A stretch of DNA of 64,000 bases from Argyresthia goedartella (lineage: Eukaryota > Arthropoda > Insecta > Lepidoptera > Argyresthiidae), in NCBI GenBank assembly GCA_949825045.1, contig OX463820.1, positions 3,856,501-3,920,500 of the forward strand, given 5' to 3'. A model generated the notes under the pieces. The model was given only the letters and a program-made list of their open reading frames with translations, searched no databases and was not told where the DNA came from. The position numbers and the translations under genes were made by a program. This document shows positions 22,629 through 32,626 of this stretch, piece after piece; positions within the stretch are counted from its first letter, which is position 1; every line of letters begins with the position of its first letter.

Positions 22629-23205
22629 GTTTTTAATTTATTTACATGTAAGAGCAGATATTATAGTCTTCTCTTAGTTTTAAAATGCCCATCCGTCCGC
22701 CATAGGCTTCGGTTAGGTTAGGAAACCCTTTATTGGGCAGAGGGAAATATATTGTTATCAAATTTTCAACTTGAAAAAGACCAGAATTAGAATCAGAATC
22801 AAATTTCTTTATTTGCCTCTTCTCTACATTGGACCACTGTGGGAGAGGAGGGCGAAGAAACTCCCACAGATTAATTTCATAAAAAATGGTTGTAAATTAA
22901 TACAATATCTATTAATATAATTAATAATGTTACGCCGGTAGGTTAGGTCAAAAACTTTGAACGTCAGTTTCAGTGCTTTAGAGACGTTTTCAGCAGGCTG
23001 AAAAGTCATTTCAGGCAGTTTCAGATGTTGCTCTATCACATATCTGAAGATCGAAATTTCACCCAAGTTGCCGTCGTTTTCAGGCGCCTGAAACATGTTT
23101 TCAGTCCGTTTCAGAGCACCCTCTATCAGATGACGCCATAACCTGAAAACCCGTTTTCAGGCGTTTTCAGGACCCCTTATGGGCCTCTGAAGCACAAATC
23201 GTTAT
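22629..23205. other. Non-coding stretch rich in TTTCAG palindromes
   Basis: No gene. It has a 9-bp perfect stem (CTGTGGGAG 22837-22845 with CTCCCACAG 22861-22869). Between about 22970 and 23165 TTTCAG/CTGAAA is repeated many times, including two perfect palindromes: TTTCAGGCGCCTGAAA (23078-23093) and CCTGAAAACCCGTTTTCAGG (23142-23161). Confidence 0.5.
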
Positions 23206-23220
23206 ATGGCGAAATATCCG

Positions 23221-23477
23221 GTAGGAGTGACAGAGATAGCACTACTAGAAAGAGATAGCTATACTCGGAACATTCGAGAAGTGTGTGACAGAGATAGGAC
23301 TACTAGCAAGAGATAGCTATACTCGGAACATTCGAGAAGGGAGTGACAGAGAGTGCACCATTAGAGAGAGACATATATGGTTTCGAATGTTCTCGGCCCT
23401 CACGCTGGTCCTTACTAGAATATTCGCGATATGTGTGGACAAAAGTGTGTCCAGAGCGGCTCCGCGGGATATAAAAG
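23221..23477 (+). promoter_or_regulatory. Heat-shock-type promoter (HSEs and TATA box)
   Basis: Two tandem units of about 58 bp each carry a perfect three-unit heat-shock element GAAnnTTCnnGAA (23268-23280 and 23326-23338). Two-unit elements GAAnnTTC follow at 23385-23392 and 23418-23425. A TATAAAAG box lies at 23470-23477, in a GC-rich setting, with a likely start about 23500. The arrangement is like an insect hsp70 promoter. It sits directly upstream of the Jockey-like element; whether it belongs to the element or is host sequence is not settled. Confidence 0.65.
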
Positions 23478-23643
23478 GCGCCGACGGCCGGCGCGAGTTT
23501 AGTTTCATTTTAACTGCGATCAAGTGCTAGTACAAGGATAATCGGAGAGAAAGACTCTTCGTGTGAATAGTGAGTGCATAATTAGTGAAATAGTGTGTGT
23601 GTTTTAATTAGTGGATTTTAAGTACAGTTCGTGTGAAATGTAA

Positions 23644-25230
23644 GTGCGTAATTTGGGTAATAAAGTGAGTGTTTTATTTAGTGGATTAACTCGTGCTTTT
23701 CTATCAAATACGAACCCGAGTGTTTTACCTAATAAGTGCTCTCCTACAGTGTCGTTTGCCGCGGCGGCCGCGACCGCATCCACCGTGTCTGGGGCACCGC
23801 GCCCCAGCACCGCGTCCCCCCCCCGTTCAGTGAGGCACCCGGTGCCGCCAACCGCGCGTCCGCCCGCCCCGTCGGCGACCACGTCGCGAGTGCCCGCCCG
23901 CCCCACGCGCTCCGCCGCAGCGCCCGCGATAGTGCCCGCCCGCCCTACGCGCCCCGCCGCCGCACCCGCGAACCCGCCCACCGCCGCGACTGTGCCCGCC
24001 CGCCCTACGCGCCCCGCCGCTGCGCCTGCGAACCCGCACGCCTCCGCGCCCGCGAAAGGGCCCGCCCGCCCAATGCCGCCCGCCCGCCCAACGCCGCCTG
24101 CCACTGCCGCCGGCCAAACCGCAGCCGCGATTGCCACCGCCACCGCCGCCCCGTCGGGAGGCGCTGCGCCACAGCAGCCCCGCCAGCCGCGCTATCCGCC
24201 CCTTATTGTGGAGGTCCTACCCAACTGGGCCGACCACTTCAGGGCGATAGCCAGCGAGCTCGGCCGGGCTCCCAGCGCGCGCGCCTACCAAAAGGGTGTG
24301 CGCTTCACCCCCACGGCCGACGACGAGTACCGGCTTGTACAGCGCTATCTGTGCAGGCTGGAGAAGGACCACGGAGTTCGGTGGTTCTCTTACTCGCTGC
24401 CGGCCGACAAGACCCAGAAGGTGGCGATCCGCGGGCTGCCTTCAAACACTACGCCGGAAGAGATCGTCGCGGCACTTGCGGAACTCGGTGTGGAGGCCGA
24501 GTACTGCAAGCAGATCCGGGCGCGCAAGGGGCGCCCCGGTTGCATCTTCTTCGCCAGCCTGAAGAAGAATCCCGACCGTGCCCCCGGCGCTGTGTACGAG
24601 ATCACGGAGCTCTTGTACATGCCGGGGGTGAAGATCGAGGCCTGGCGCTCGAAGCAGGGCCCGGCCCAGTGCCACAGGTGCCAGCAATTTCGGCACTCGT
24701 CGCATATGTGCCACCGCCCCCTAGCGTGCGTACGTTGCGGCGGTCCCCACTCGGCGCGGGAATGCCCCCGCCCGAAAGACCAGCCGCCGACGTGCGCCAA
24801 CTGCGGTGGACCGCACACGGCAAATAATGCGACGTGCCCCGTGTTCCGCCAGGAGGCGCGGAACAAGAAGGCCGGCACCGTGGCGCTCACCAACGCGCCC
24901 GGGCCCAAGAAGGTGCAGCCTCCCCCTCTGCCTCGTCCCGATCTGCAGGAACCAACGGCGCCCGCCTCGCTTATGGCGCAGGCGAACAACGGAGCCCCCA
25001 GGCAGAAGACGAAGCGGGGGGGGAAGAAGAAGAAGAAGGCGACGGCTCCACCTGCCGCCGGCGCCGCGGCGGCTACTCTCGCCGCCAGCGAGACTGCGGC
25101 CGCCGCTGGCGCCGCCACTCCGGCTGCGGCGATAGGGCAGCAGGACTTGGGACACCTCACAGCCCTGCTCGCCCTCCTCAGCGACCCCACTGCCCTGGGC
25201 AGACTCACCGCTCTGCTCCGCAATGCATGA
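23644..25230 (+). CDS. Jockey-like ORF1 (Gag-like, CCHC zinc knuckles)
   Basis: About 528 codons. The N-terminal 150 residues are Ala/Pro/Arg repeats (PARPTRPAAAPA). A folded middle follows (VEVLPNWADHFRAIASELG; GLPSNTTPEEIVAALAELG, RRM-like). Three zinc knuckles lie near residues 340-400: CHRCQQFRHSSHMC, CVRCGGPHSAREC and CANCGGPHTANNATC. A Lys-rich and Ala-rich tail ends the protein. The frame has no upstream ATG apart from an ATG at 23638 followed at once by TAA; 23644 is GTG and the first internal Met is near residue 140. The start is therefore uncertain. Expected role: RNA-binding particle protein of the element. Confidence 0.75.
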   Translation: MRNLGNKVSVLFSGLTRAFLSNTNPSVLPNKCSPTVSFAAAAATASTVSGAPRPSTASPPRSVRHPVPPTARPPAPSATTSRVPARPTRSAAAPAIVPARPTRPAAAPANPPTAATVPARPTRPAAAPANPHASAPAKGPARPMPPARPTPPATAAGQTAAAIATATAAPSGGAAPQQPRQPRYPPLIVEVLPNWADHFRAIASELGRAPSARAYQKGVRFTPTADDEYRLVQRYLCRLEKDHGVRWFSYSLPADKTQKVAIRGLPSNTTPEEIVAALAELGVEAEYCKQIRARKGRPGCIFFASLKKNPDRAPGAVYEITELLYMPGVKIEAWRSKQGPAQCHRCQQFRHSSHMCHRPLACVRCGGPHSARECPRPKDQPPTCANCGGPHTANNATCPVFRQEARNKKAGTVALTNAPGPKKVQPPPLPRPDLQEPTAPASLMAQANNGAPRQKTKRGGKKKKKATAPPAAGAAAATLAASETAAAAGAATPAAAIGQQDLGHLTALLALLSDPTALGRLTALLRNA

Positions 25231-27871
25231 GCCGCTCAGGGTCGTCCACTGGAACGCGCAGTCACTGACAGGGAAGAAGCGGCTGCTCCACGTGTTCCTG
25301 AGGGACTACCGCGTCGACGTGATGCTCATCAGCGAGACATTCCTAGCCGGAAGCGACAAGCTGTCGCTGCCCGGCTACTTCGTCTATCGCAAGGACGAGA
25401 AGTCCACCAGCGGCCGGGCCTTTCGAGGCTTGGCAGTCATCGTCAGCAGGAAGATCGTCCACCAGCTCGTTGACGCCCAGGAGTATACATCCCTGTATGC
25501 TTTGGGCGTCGACCTCCAGGTCGCCGGCCAGGTGCTGCGACTCTACGCCGCCTACAAGCCCCCCAGTACACCAATCCGCACCGCCGAGCTACGGGGGTTG
25601 CTACAGTCGCCGCATCCGACACTCGTCGCTGGCGACCTCAACGCCAAGCACACCGTCTGGAACTCCACCAGGGTGTGCCCAGCTGGACGCGCCATCCTTG
25701 CCGACTCCGTGAGCCACAACTACGATGTCATCGGTCCCGACGAGCCCACCCACTTCGATTCGCGGGCCGGTTGGGACACCATCGACGTCGTAGTCGTCAG
25801 AGGTCTCCGGACTCCGCCGAGCCAGGAGGTTCTCCCTGACCTCCCATCGGACCACAGGCCAGTACTTCTCGTCCTGGCGGACCTGCCCACCCGGGTCTCT
25901 CCGCCAGCATCACGCCGACGCTACCAGTGGGGCGCCTTCACCGCCGCCCTCGACCAGTCTTCGACCACATGTCCAGTCAACCAGCCGGAAGACGTTGACC
26001 GCCTGGCATCGCTGCTAACAAACCAGATCCGAGACGCGCTCGACCTATCATCGCACACCGTAGCTCGCGGGGGGAAGCCCAATCCTCTTCCTGCTGAGCT
26101 ACGCGCACTCATCCGCGATAAGCGCGCTCTCCGGAAGCAGTGGCAGCAAACGCGCTGCCCAACGATGAAGACCAGGCTCAACGCCATGACGGCAGAGCTG
26201 AAGCGCCGACTTGATCTCCACGCCGAAGAATCTTGGGAACGCCACGTCGAGTCCATGGGCGACCACGTCCCCTCCGTGCATCGCCTATGCCGGGATTTGT
26301 CGACTACTCCAACTCCCGTCCGACCAATCCTGGGCAGCGACGGCCTACCAAGATTTCGAGCCCAAGACCGTGCGGAGATCTTCGCCGAATGCCTCGAGAA
26401 GCAGTTCAAGCCGAACCCTACGGATGATGTGGAACACGTCGCAGCAGTCGAGAGACACCTGCGAGAGTACTTCGCCTCGCCGATAGCTCCCGAAGAGGAC
26501 CCAACCGTCGTCACGCCCGGCCAGATCATGCGTGCATTCAGACGTGCCAAGCCCAGGAAAGCCCCGGGCGCAGACCGCATACCTAACATGGCGCTGCTAC
26601 ATTTGCCGCCACGTACTGTGGCGGCCGTTACGCGCCTGTTTAACGGTATCTTGCGCACGGGCCACTTCCCAACCCAATGGAAGGAGGGCTTGGTCATCAT
26701 GTTGCCCAAGCCGGGCAAGGACTCCAAGCTGCCTGAGAGCTATCGGCCGATAACTCTACTGAGTACCATCTCAAAGGTGTTTGAGAAACTCCTGCTGGCG
26801 AAGCTACTGCCCCACATCCAGCCGCGCCCAGAACAGTTCGGCTTCAGGCCCGAGCATTCTACGACGCTTCAGCTCACCAGAGTACTGAATGACATGACGG
26901 TTTGTTTAAACAAGAAGGAATACACTGTCGCAGTACTCCTGGACATGGAGAAGGCGTTTGACAGAGTATGGCACGAGGGGTTGCTGTACAAATTGTCGAC
27001 GTCTCCAGCCCCAAGAAGACTGGTCCAGATCATCGCCTCCTTCCTGAAGAATCGCCGCTTCCGAGTGATGGTGGAAGACGCCGTCTCCGAGGAACACCCC
27101 ATTGCAGCCGGCGTCCCTCAGGGGTCCTGCCTGTCTCCAGCCTGTTACTCCCAATATACGGACGACATCCCCGTCGGGCCGGGTGCCCAGCTGGCACTCT
27201 TCGCCGACGACGCTGCCTACTACGCGTCGTCGATCCAGGCACGGCACGCTGCCGTCAAACTGCAGCGCACCCTGGACATCTTGCCCGACTGGCTCGCCAA
27301 GTGGCGGTTGTCCGTCAACGTTGGGAAGACGCAGGCGCTCATCACAGGCCAGTCCCCCCTTCCACCACCACTCCAGCTCCAAGGACAGGACATCGCGTGG
27401 TCTCCGCAGGTGAAGTACCTGGGAGTGACCATCGATCGCCGGCTCACCATGAAGCAACATGTCGACAACGTCGTCAACCAGGTCAAGGTGGCACGCGCCA
27501 AGCTGCGTCCACTTCTCGACTCCAGCCTCCCTCTGAGGGCGAAGCTCGGGATCTACAAGTGCTACGTGAGATCCCGCCTCACCTACGCGGCCCCGGCATG
27601 GTACGCCCTGTGCTCGGAGACGAACAAACGGAGACTCCGAGCCCAAGAGAACCTCTCTTTGCGTACCATCGTCGACGCCCCCCGCTACGTGAGGAATGCG
27701 ACGATCCAGAGGGACCTCAGATGGGAACCAGTGGACCAGTTTGTCCAGAGGCTGGCGAAGGGCATGTTCGCGCGTGCGGATAGCTCACATCATCCGCACA
27801 TCCGCGACATGGCGCCGTACCACGCGCGCCCGCCCGACCGCCGCCGCCTGCCACGCGACCTGGTTGCCTAG
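25223..27871 (+). CDS. Jockey-like ORF2: APE endonuclease and reverse transcriptase
   Basis: 882 codons from ATG 25223, which overlaps the ORF1 stop in ATGCATGA, suggesting coupled re-initiation. Endonuclease motifs: HWNAQSL (about residue 8), LISETF (about 37), AAYKPPS, GDLNAKHTVWN (about 134) and SDHRPV (about 210). RT motifs: YRPITLLSTISKVFEKLL (about 506), LLDMEKAFDRVWH (about 572), GVPQGSCLSP (about 629) and LFADDAAYY (about 658). A C-terminal region of about 180 residues follows. No RNase H domain. All expected catalytic residues are present and no stop interrupts, so it may be active. A divergent dead relative is at 31644-32455. Confidence 0.88.
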   Translation: MHEPLRVVHWNAQSLTGKKRLLHVFLRDYRVDVMLISETFLAGSDKLSLPGYFVYRKDEKSTSGRAFRGLAVIVSRKIVHQLVDAQEYTSLYALGVDLQVAGQVLRLYAAYKPPSTPIRTAELRGLLQSPHPTLVAGDLNAKHTVWNSTRVCPAGRAILADSVSHNYDVIGPDEPTHFDSRAGWDTIDVVVVRGLRTPPSQEVLPDLPSDHRPVLLVLADLPTRVSPPASRRRYQWGAFTAALDQSSTTCPVNQPEDVDRLASLLTNQIRDALDLSSHTVARGGKPNPLPAELRALIRDKRALRKQWQQTRCPTMKTRLNAMTAELKRRLDLHAEESWERHVESMGDHVPSVHRLCRDLSTTPTPVRPILGSDGLPRFRAQDRAEIFAECLEKQFKPNPTDDVEHVAAVERHLREYFASPIAPEEDPTVVTPGQIMRAFRRAKPRKAPGADRIPNMALLHLPPRTVAAVTRLFNGILRTGHFPTQWKEGLVIMLPKPGKDSKLPESYRPITLLSTISKVFEKLLLAKLLPHIQPRPEQFGFRPEHSTTLQLTRVLNDMTVCLNKKEYTVAVLLDMEKAFDRVWHEGLLYKLSTSPAPRRLVQIIASFLKNRRFRVMVEDAVSEEHPIAAGVPQGSCLSPACYSQYTDDIPVGPGAQLALFADDAAYYASSIQARHAAVKLQRTLDILPDWLAKWRLSVNVGKTQALITGQSPLPPPLQLQGQDIAWSPQVKYLGVTIDRRLTMKQHVDNVVNQVKVARAKLRPLLDSSLPLRAKLGIYKCYVRSRLTYAAPAWYALCSETNKRRLRAQENLSLRTIVDAPRYVRNATIQRDLRWEPVDQFVQRLAKGMFARADSSHHPHIRDMAPYHARPPDRRRLPRDLVA

Positions 27872-28043
27872 CCGGCGATCATCCAAAGGAACACCCCTCG
27901 TGAGAACATCTCCACCGCCCGCGAGGGCCCCCCGATGACCTGTCCATAGGAGTGGACAGAGGCGCTTCTTCAGGAAGAGATCCGATGATCTGACCCTGAC
28001 TCCCCACGCCCCAGAATGGGTGCGTGAGAAGATTACTTGACTG

Positions 28044-28195
28044 GCGAGTTAGTTACATTTTAACTGCGATCGAGTGCTAGTACAAGGATAATCGGAGAGA
28101 AAGACTCCTCGTGTGAATAGTGAGTGCGTAATTTGGGTCATAAAGTGAGTGTTTTAATTAGTGGATTAATTCGTGCTTTTCTATCAAATACGAAC
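28044..28195 (+). repeat. Second copy of the Jockey leader, downstream of ORF2
   Basis: About 150 bp nearly identical to the leader at 23491-23716 (GTGCTAGTACAAGGATAATC; TTTTCTATCAAATACGAAC), lacking one of the two internal leader units. It begins at the sequence equivalent to the predicted transcription start and then diverges into CACCCTCGTAACAA. Confidence 0.7.
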
Positions 28196-28249
28196 CCCAC
28201 CCTCGTAACAATAAGCAAGACTAAATAATCATTACTTACTCAACACGAA

Positions 28250-29640
28250 TTATTAATTAGTGTTGAATAAGATTAACCCCATACAGTCCCATCATTTAAG
28301 TAATCTTGAACATTGTACATAATATCGCTTTTAACACCCTTGCTCGTAAAGCTGATGTAATTCCACCGGTTTTAAATATGTAAAGCGGGTCATAAAAAAC
28401 GCGTGTGTTACCGAAGCAAATAGTTAAGTTATAGTCCATACAAATTCCATAACAGTATTATTTGCCATTTCAAATATGGAACTGATCGCCGCCGCACGAC
28501 TCCAGCTAGTGAGCAGCGCGCTGTTGCTATTCAAATTTCGAACCGCTCGTCGCGTGTTATCTTGCTCCCCTTTGTCTTCTTGCTCCCCCTTGTCACCTTG
28601 TTTTTTTTTCTGATTCCTCGCAAATGTGTTAAAAAACGTCGTACGATATACGTGCGTATTGGCTATAACATGCTCAATTACTAAACTTCCGCCTCGCATG
28701 TTATAACCATCTTTACGCAATAATATCGTAATGTACTATTTTCGACAAAGTCGCTATAACATGGTTTATAAATTGCTCAAATGGCAATTTCAAGATCTCC
28801 AGAGGTATCTTGTTGTAGTAGAGAATGCATTGGGGCGCAAGTAGTCTGTGATTATTTCTTAGGTTAACATTACAGCTATCGCTAAGTTTGGGAAATTTTG
28901 TAAGGTTCTTTCGTACATACATTATATTTTCGAAAATAAATTGACTAGCTATAGTTAGTATGTCAATTTATTTAAAAAGCTCTCTTAAGGGGCCTGTGCA
29001 TATTAAATTATAAATTGCTCAAAAAGCTCTTTTCTGTAAAATAAACATAGTTTGAATATCCGCTGCTTTCCCCCACAACAAGATACTATAGGACATGACA
29101 CTATGAAAATAACTAAATTATACTAGCCTAGATGCAGCCACATCCGTGTTGTGTCTAATGTTCCTAATAGCGTAAGACGCAGAACTTAATTTACCAGAAA
29201 ATTTTTCTATGTGGGGTCCCCAATGCAATTATCAATAGTTATTCCAAGAATCTTCGTGTCATTTACTAATTCTAACGTGCTGGTTCTAAAGTGCTAAACT
29301 GGTCTCAACTTGCCTGACATTTGGAAGTATGAATTTGATACATTTGGTTTTACCAGCATTTAACAATAAATTATTAACTGTGAACCAATTCAAGGTTAAA
29401 GATAATGCTCCATTGACATCATCAAAATCTTCTTTTTGTCTAACAATTTTGAAGACCAGTGAAGTATCATCAGCAAACAACACTATGTTAGTCAATTTCT
29501 CCACCATAAAAGGCAAATCGTTAATATATACCAAGAATAAGAAAGGGCCTAATATGGAACCTTGTGGAACGCCAATCTTTACTCCCGATCCATCAGATTT
29601 AACACTGTTGACTTCTGCCTGTTGAATGCAAAAGAACATT
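28250..29640 (-). pseudogene. Jockey-type RT fragment (3' half of ORF2)
   Basis: Minus-strand RT with GVPQGSILGPFLFLVYINDL and VLFADDTSLVF in an open stretch 29639-29286. After frame breaks come YVRKNLTKFPKLSD (about 28920) and the element's C-terminal block YNVQDYLND near 28290. It is 5'-truncated at about 29640 and shifted at least twice. Different family from the intact element to its left. Confidence 0.75.
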
Positions 29641-30640
29641 TACCTTGGCTATTATTGTGGCTAAATTTCAATTGGATTATATTTTAGGTTAGAACTTAGA
29701 AGACGAAACCCCGGAGCGGAGCGACTCAAACTAAAGGAAACTATGTTCAATGACGCGAATCCAAGCAATGAAGGCCTAAAAGGACCAGATTCCAGGGCTG
29801 TAAATCATAATTAAAAAAGAAAAAAGCAAGCAATGAATGAATGTATTTGGCTTTCTCTGAACTGAATCTCAGTACATCTAAAAGAACACATTGAAATAAG
29901 CACAAGTCCAAAAACGCAAAGAAACAAGCTTCTGACACAAAAATTAATCAAAAATAGCTTTATTACAATATAATTCGGTTTAATGAACACTTTCATCTAA
30001 GTATTCTCATCTTACAATAAGCAAACAACGAAAATTAACACTTTTTGAGGTTATTATTGCGAGTTGTATTATTGTGTGTGTGTCATACAAAAACCAAAAT
30101 TTTATAGATTTTCAAAAAATCATATCTGAAAAACTATTGAGTTCCGACACCTGAAACTTTTAGACCATGTTTAAAATAACCCAAACTATCTACCAAAAAG
30201 CACAAAAGGCCTAGCAAACCGCCCATTTTCTTAAGTCTAGCCTGATTTTTCAACAACACTGAGCCAACAAAGTAGCAAAGCTGAAAATTTTCTGAGAAAT
30301 ATAAAGTTCAAGGTCAAGGTCAATGGCCATGAAGTCAATGAACATTGAATGACATTTAACATTAAAAAAATGGCAAATTTATCGTTTCCCCACCCTAATA
30401 CTCATACATCCCCATGTTCCCAAATGCTTGAAATGGCATTAAAACTTGAAAACTAAATATATCCGATGGTTCACATATATAGAAATTATCTATAAATCCT
30501 CTGATGAAGCATAGAAAAAAACAGCAAAAGCATCAGATACAGCCATCTTTATAAAGGCTAGCTGATCTGTGGGTCAGAGTGTCAATAAGGGGGTGGAACC
30601 CCTCACTCGCAAGCTACCCAAGCCTGCTGTCAATCCATTT
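29640..30640. other. Non-coding AT-rich stretch, probably COA8 intron
   Basis: No coding block recognised. It lies downstream of the COA8 exon 1 donor and so is probably intron. I looked here for the remaining COA8 exon (FxKExEEF-type sequence) and did not find it. Confidence 0.5.
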
Positions 30641-30712
30641 TGCAAATTATGATTTTGCACAATAAAATAAATTTAATTTCATAAATTTCACTTGCAATGG
30701 CAAAACACCCAC

Positions 30713-31066
30713 CTGAAAGAATCTTGTGTTATGCGCAGTCCAAAACACCTTATTCCAATCCTGTGCTTCAGCCCTTAGCAGCCGATATCGCTTCTCCAAA
30801 TGTGTCTCATCTGGAGGCTGTTTGAATATCACTCTGCGCAAATTGGACACTGGGTCAACGGGACCGATCATATCACTAGAAATTTTCTTAGGGTTTGGCG
30901 TCTGCTGACATATTCTAGAGTCTGATGCTGCTGTTGTTGTTGTACTGGCGTTGACTTTCATCAGGACACATGTGGCCTTTCTTTTAGCAGCGTTTATTTG
31001 TATATAATGCATGTTTGTTTGTAGTCTCTTTCTTACACAGAACACCACACTCTGACGAGCTTTCAT
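30713..31066 (-). CDS. COA8: COA8 (APOPT1) exon 1
   Basis: 118 codons from ATG 31066 to a clear 5' splice site (TTTCAG|GTGGGT, last exon base 30713). The N-terminus (MKARQSVVFCVRKRLQTNMH) is basic and Asp/Glu-free, fitting a mitochondrial presequence. The conserved COA8 block is residues about 68-118: DMIGPVDPVSNLRRVIFKQP, then LEKRYRLLRAEAQDWNKVFW and HNTRF. COA8 is a mitochondrial matrix factor for cytochrome c oxidase assembly. The remaining exon (Lys/Glu-rich C-terminal half) is not seen in the window and would lie further left, beyond the retroelement block. The frame beyond the donor reaches a stop quickly, as expected for intron. Confidence 0.8.
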
Positions 31067-31204
31067 AAAAACAATACATAGAGAAATTGCAAGAACATAA
31101 CATAGACGAAGGGACAGAAGAACAGCTGTTAGCTGTCATGTCATGCAGTGTCAAATTCGTCAAATTAATGTTGCGTTCCAGGTCACGTCAACAAAGCCAC
31201 ATAG

Positions 31205-31220
31205 CTCACGTGACGTCACG
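31205..31220. promoter_or_regulatory. Overlapping E-box and CRE upstream of COA8
   Basis: CACGTG (31207-31212) overlaps the full palindromic CRE TGACGTCA (31211-31218), about 145 bp upstream of the COA8 start codon. Both are known bZIP/bHLH binding sites. A promoter role is inferred from position. Confidence 0.4.
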
Positions 31221-31643
31221 ACCATCATGCCCGTTCCGTCTGAGTGGAAAATGACGACCATCAGTCCATCATATATATTCATTCGGAACGCTTTGAACGA
31301 GACCGTAGACGTTGACACTGACAGCTGACACTATTATAACCCAACTTTTGTATTTATCGTCATTTCGATTCGTAGACAGTCGTAGTAGTTATATTAGCAT
31401 TGTTTTGGGTTTACAATTATGAAGCGCCAAGAGTCGCTGCTGGTTGCTGTTCTAAGTTTGATTGTCAGCTGTCAGCGTGAAAGCTGTCACTTTTGATGGC
31501 TCGCTCACAGTGCTGACGCTCAGAAGCATAGGCGATGATAGCACAACATGGTGGCGTTAATGATGTCATTCATGACGTCGTTTAAACCATTTTGAGCTAT
31601 CGTTGTCACGCTAAAACTCATTCGGAAGACGCTATAATCGATT

Positions 31644-32455
31644 ATGGTGTGCCATACCACTCGGAACGCGCTGCAAAAGTTTGTGCACCAGCACGAGCAG
31701 TTTTGGCCTAACTCCGTCACCGACCAAGAGCACAACACCGCTGTGTTAGAGCGAGTAGAGCGCTTTCCGCTCCCCTCGCCCGGCGACTACTTCATGTCGC
31801 TCCGCGAAGTCCGGAAGGTGGCCGTGAAGCTGAACCAGCGGAAGGCCTTGGGTCCGGACGGAGTTGTCGCAGGGGCCTTAGTAAAGCTGCCAAGGTGAGC
31901 CGTCATCTCGCTGACGCGGCTTTTCAACGGAATCCTGCGCACCGGTCACTTCCCCGCCCTTTGGAAAGAGGGCAAGGTGATCGTCATCCCCAAACCGGGG
32001 AAGGACAGACGACATCCGGGAGACTACCGCCCGATCACCGTGCTGCCTCATCTCGCCAAGCTGTTTAAACGTCTGCTGTTACGAAGAATCCTGCCCCACA
32101 TTCAGCTAAAGACAGAGCAACACGGTTTCCGTGACAGCCACAGCACGACGCTCCAGCTGGTGAGAGTCCTGCACTACCTCGCGTCGGAGTTGAACAGGGG
32201 CCGATACACCGTCGGGGTCTTCCTCGACATCGAGAAGGTCTTTGACCGAGTGCGCCACGAGGGACTCCTGCTCAAGCTCCTGGACGCAGGTGTGCCCCCA
32301 ATGATCGGGCAGATCGTGGCCTCCTTCCTGGAGGACCGGCGGTTCTTCATCTAGTTCGAGAATGCCCACTCCCAGACGAAGACCATCAGCGCAGGAGTTC
32401 CGCAAGGCAGCTGCCTTTCGCCGGTGCTCTACGCGCTCTACAACAACCGCGGGCA
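31644..32455 (+). pseudogene. Jockey-like RT fragment related to the intact 25.2-27.9 kb element
   Basis: Plus-strand RT: RKALGPDGVVAGALVKLP, IVIPKPGKDRRHPGDYRPIT, EQHGFRDSHSTTLQL, GVFLDIEKVFDRVRHEGLL and, past a stop, ISAGVPQGSCLSPVLYALY. A single reading frame runs throughout, broken only by TGA at 31896-31898 and TAG at 32352-32354. It is truncated on both sides, before the FADD motif. GC-rich like its relative. Confidence 0.8.
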
Positions 32456-32626
32456 TGAGGCAACCATAAATCCTCGACCCCGCAACCGTAGTGGTCCCCG
32501 CGCTCCGCGCGCGAACACACTCCGGCGACCCTATAGCAACAGTTTGTTTTTACTCTACGGCCTGAAGCTAGGCCTACGGAACAACCACCTTATAGGATCC
32601 GGAATCCGGATACGGATATAACTCTG

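Larger units (their letters stand above)
23491..28043 (+). mobile_element. Jockey-like non-LTR retrotransposon, apparently intact
   Basis: Leader from about 23491, ORF1 (gag-like), ORF2 (endonuclease plus RT), short 3' UTR. Both ORFs are GC-rich and uninterrupted, unlike the neighbouring AT-rich DNA and dead copies. The leader has an internal duplication of about 70 bp (23563-23630 and 23631-23700). No poly(A) tail is visible. The exact ends and any target-site duplication were not found. Confidence 0.75.

Noticed and set aside
22713..22724. TTAGG telomere-type repeat
   Set aside because: Only two copies; too short to mean anything.
23736..27938. Many other open frames on both strands over the GC-rich Jockey element
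   Set aside because: Shadows of ORF1 and ORF2 in GC-rich DNA; they carry no motifs.
28424..28720. 98-codon Lys/Glu-rich ORF
   Set aside because: Lies in the wrong frame within the dead Jockey RT fragment; chance reading.
31418..31495. 25-codon ORF starting MKRQESLLVAVLSLIVSCQ
   Set aside because: Signal-peptide-like but too short and not linked to any downstream exon.
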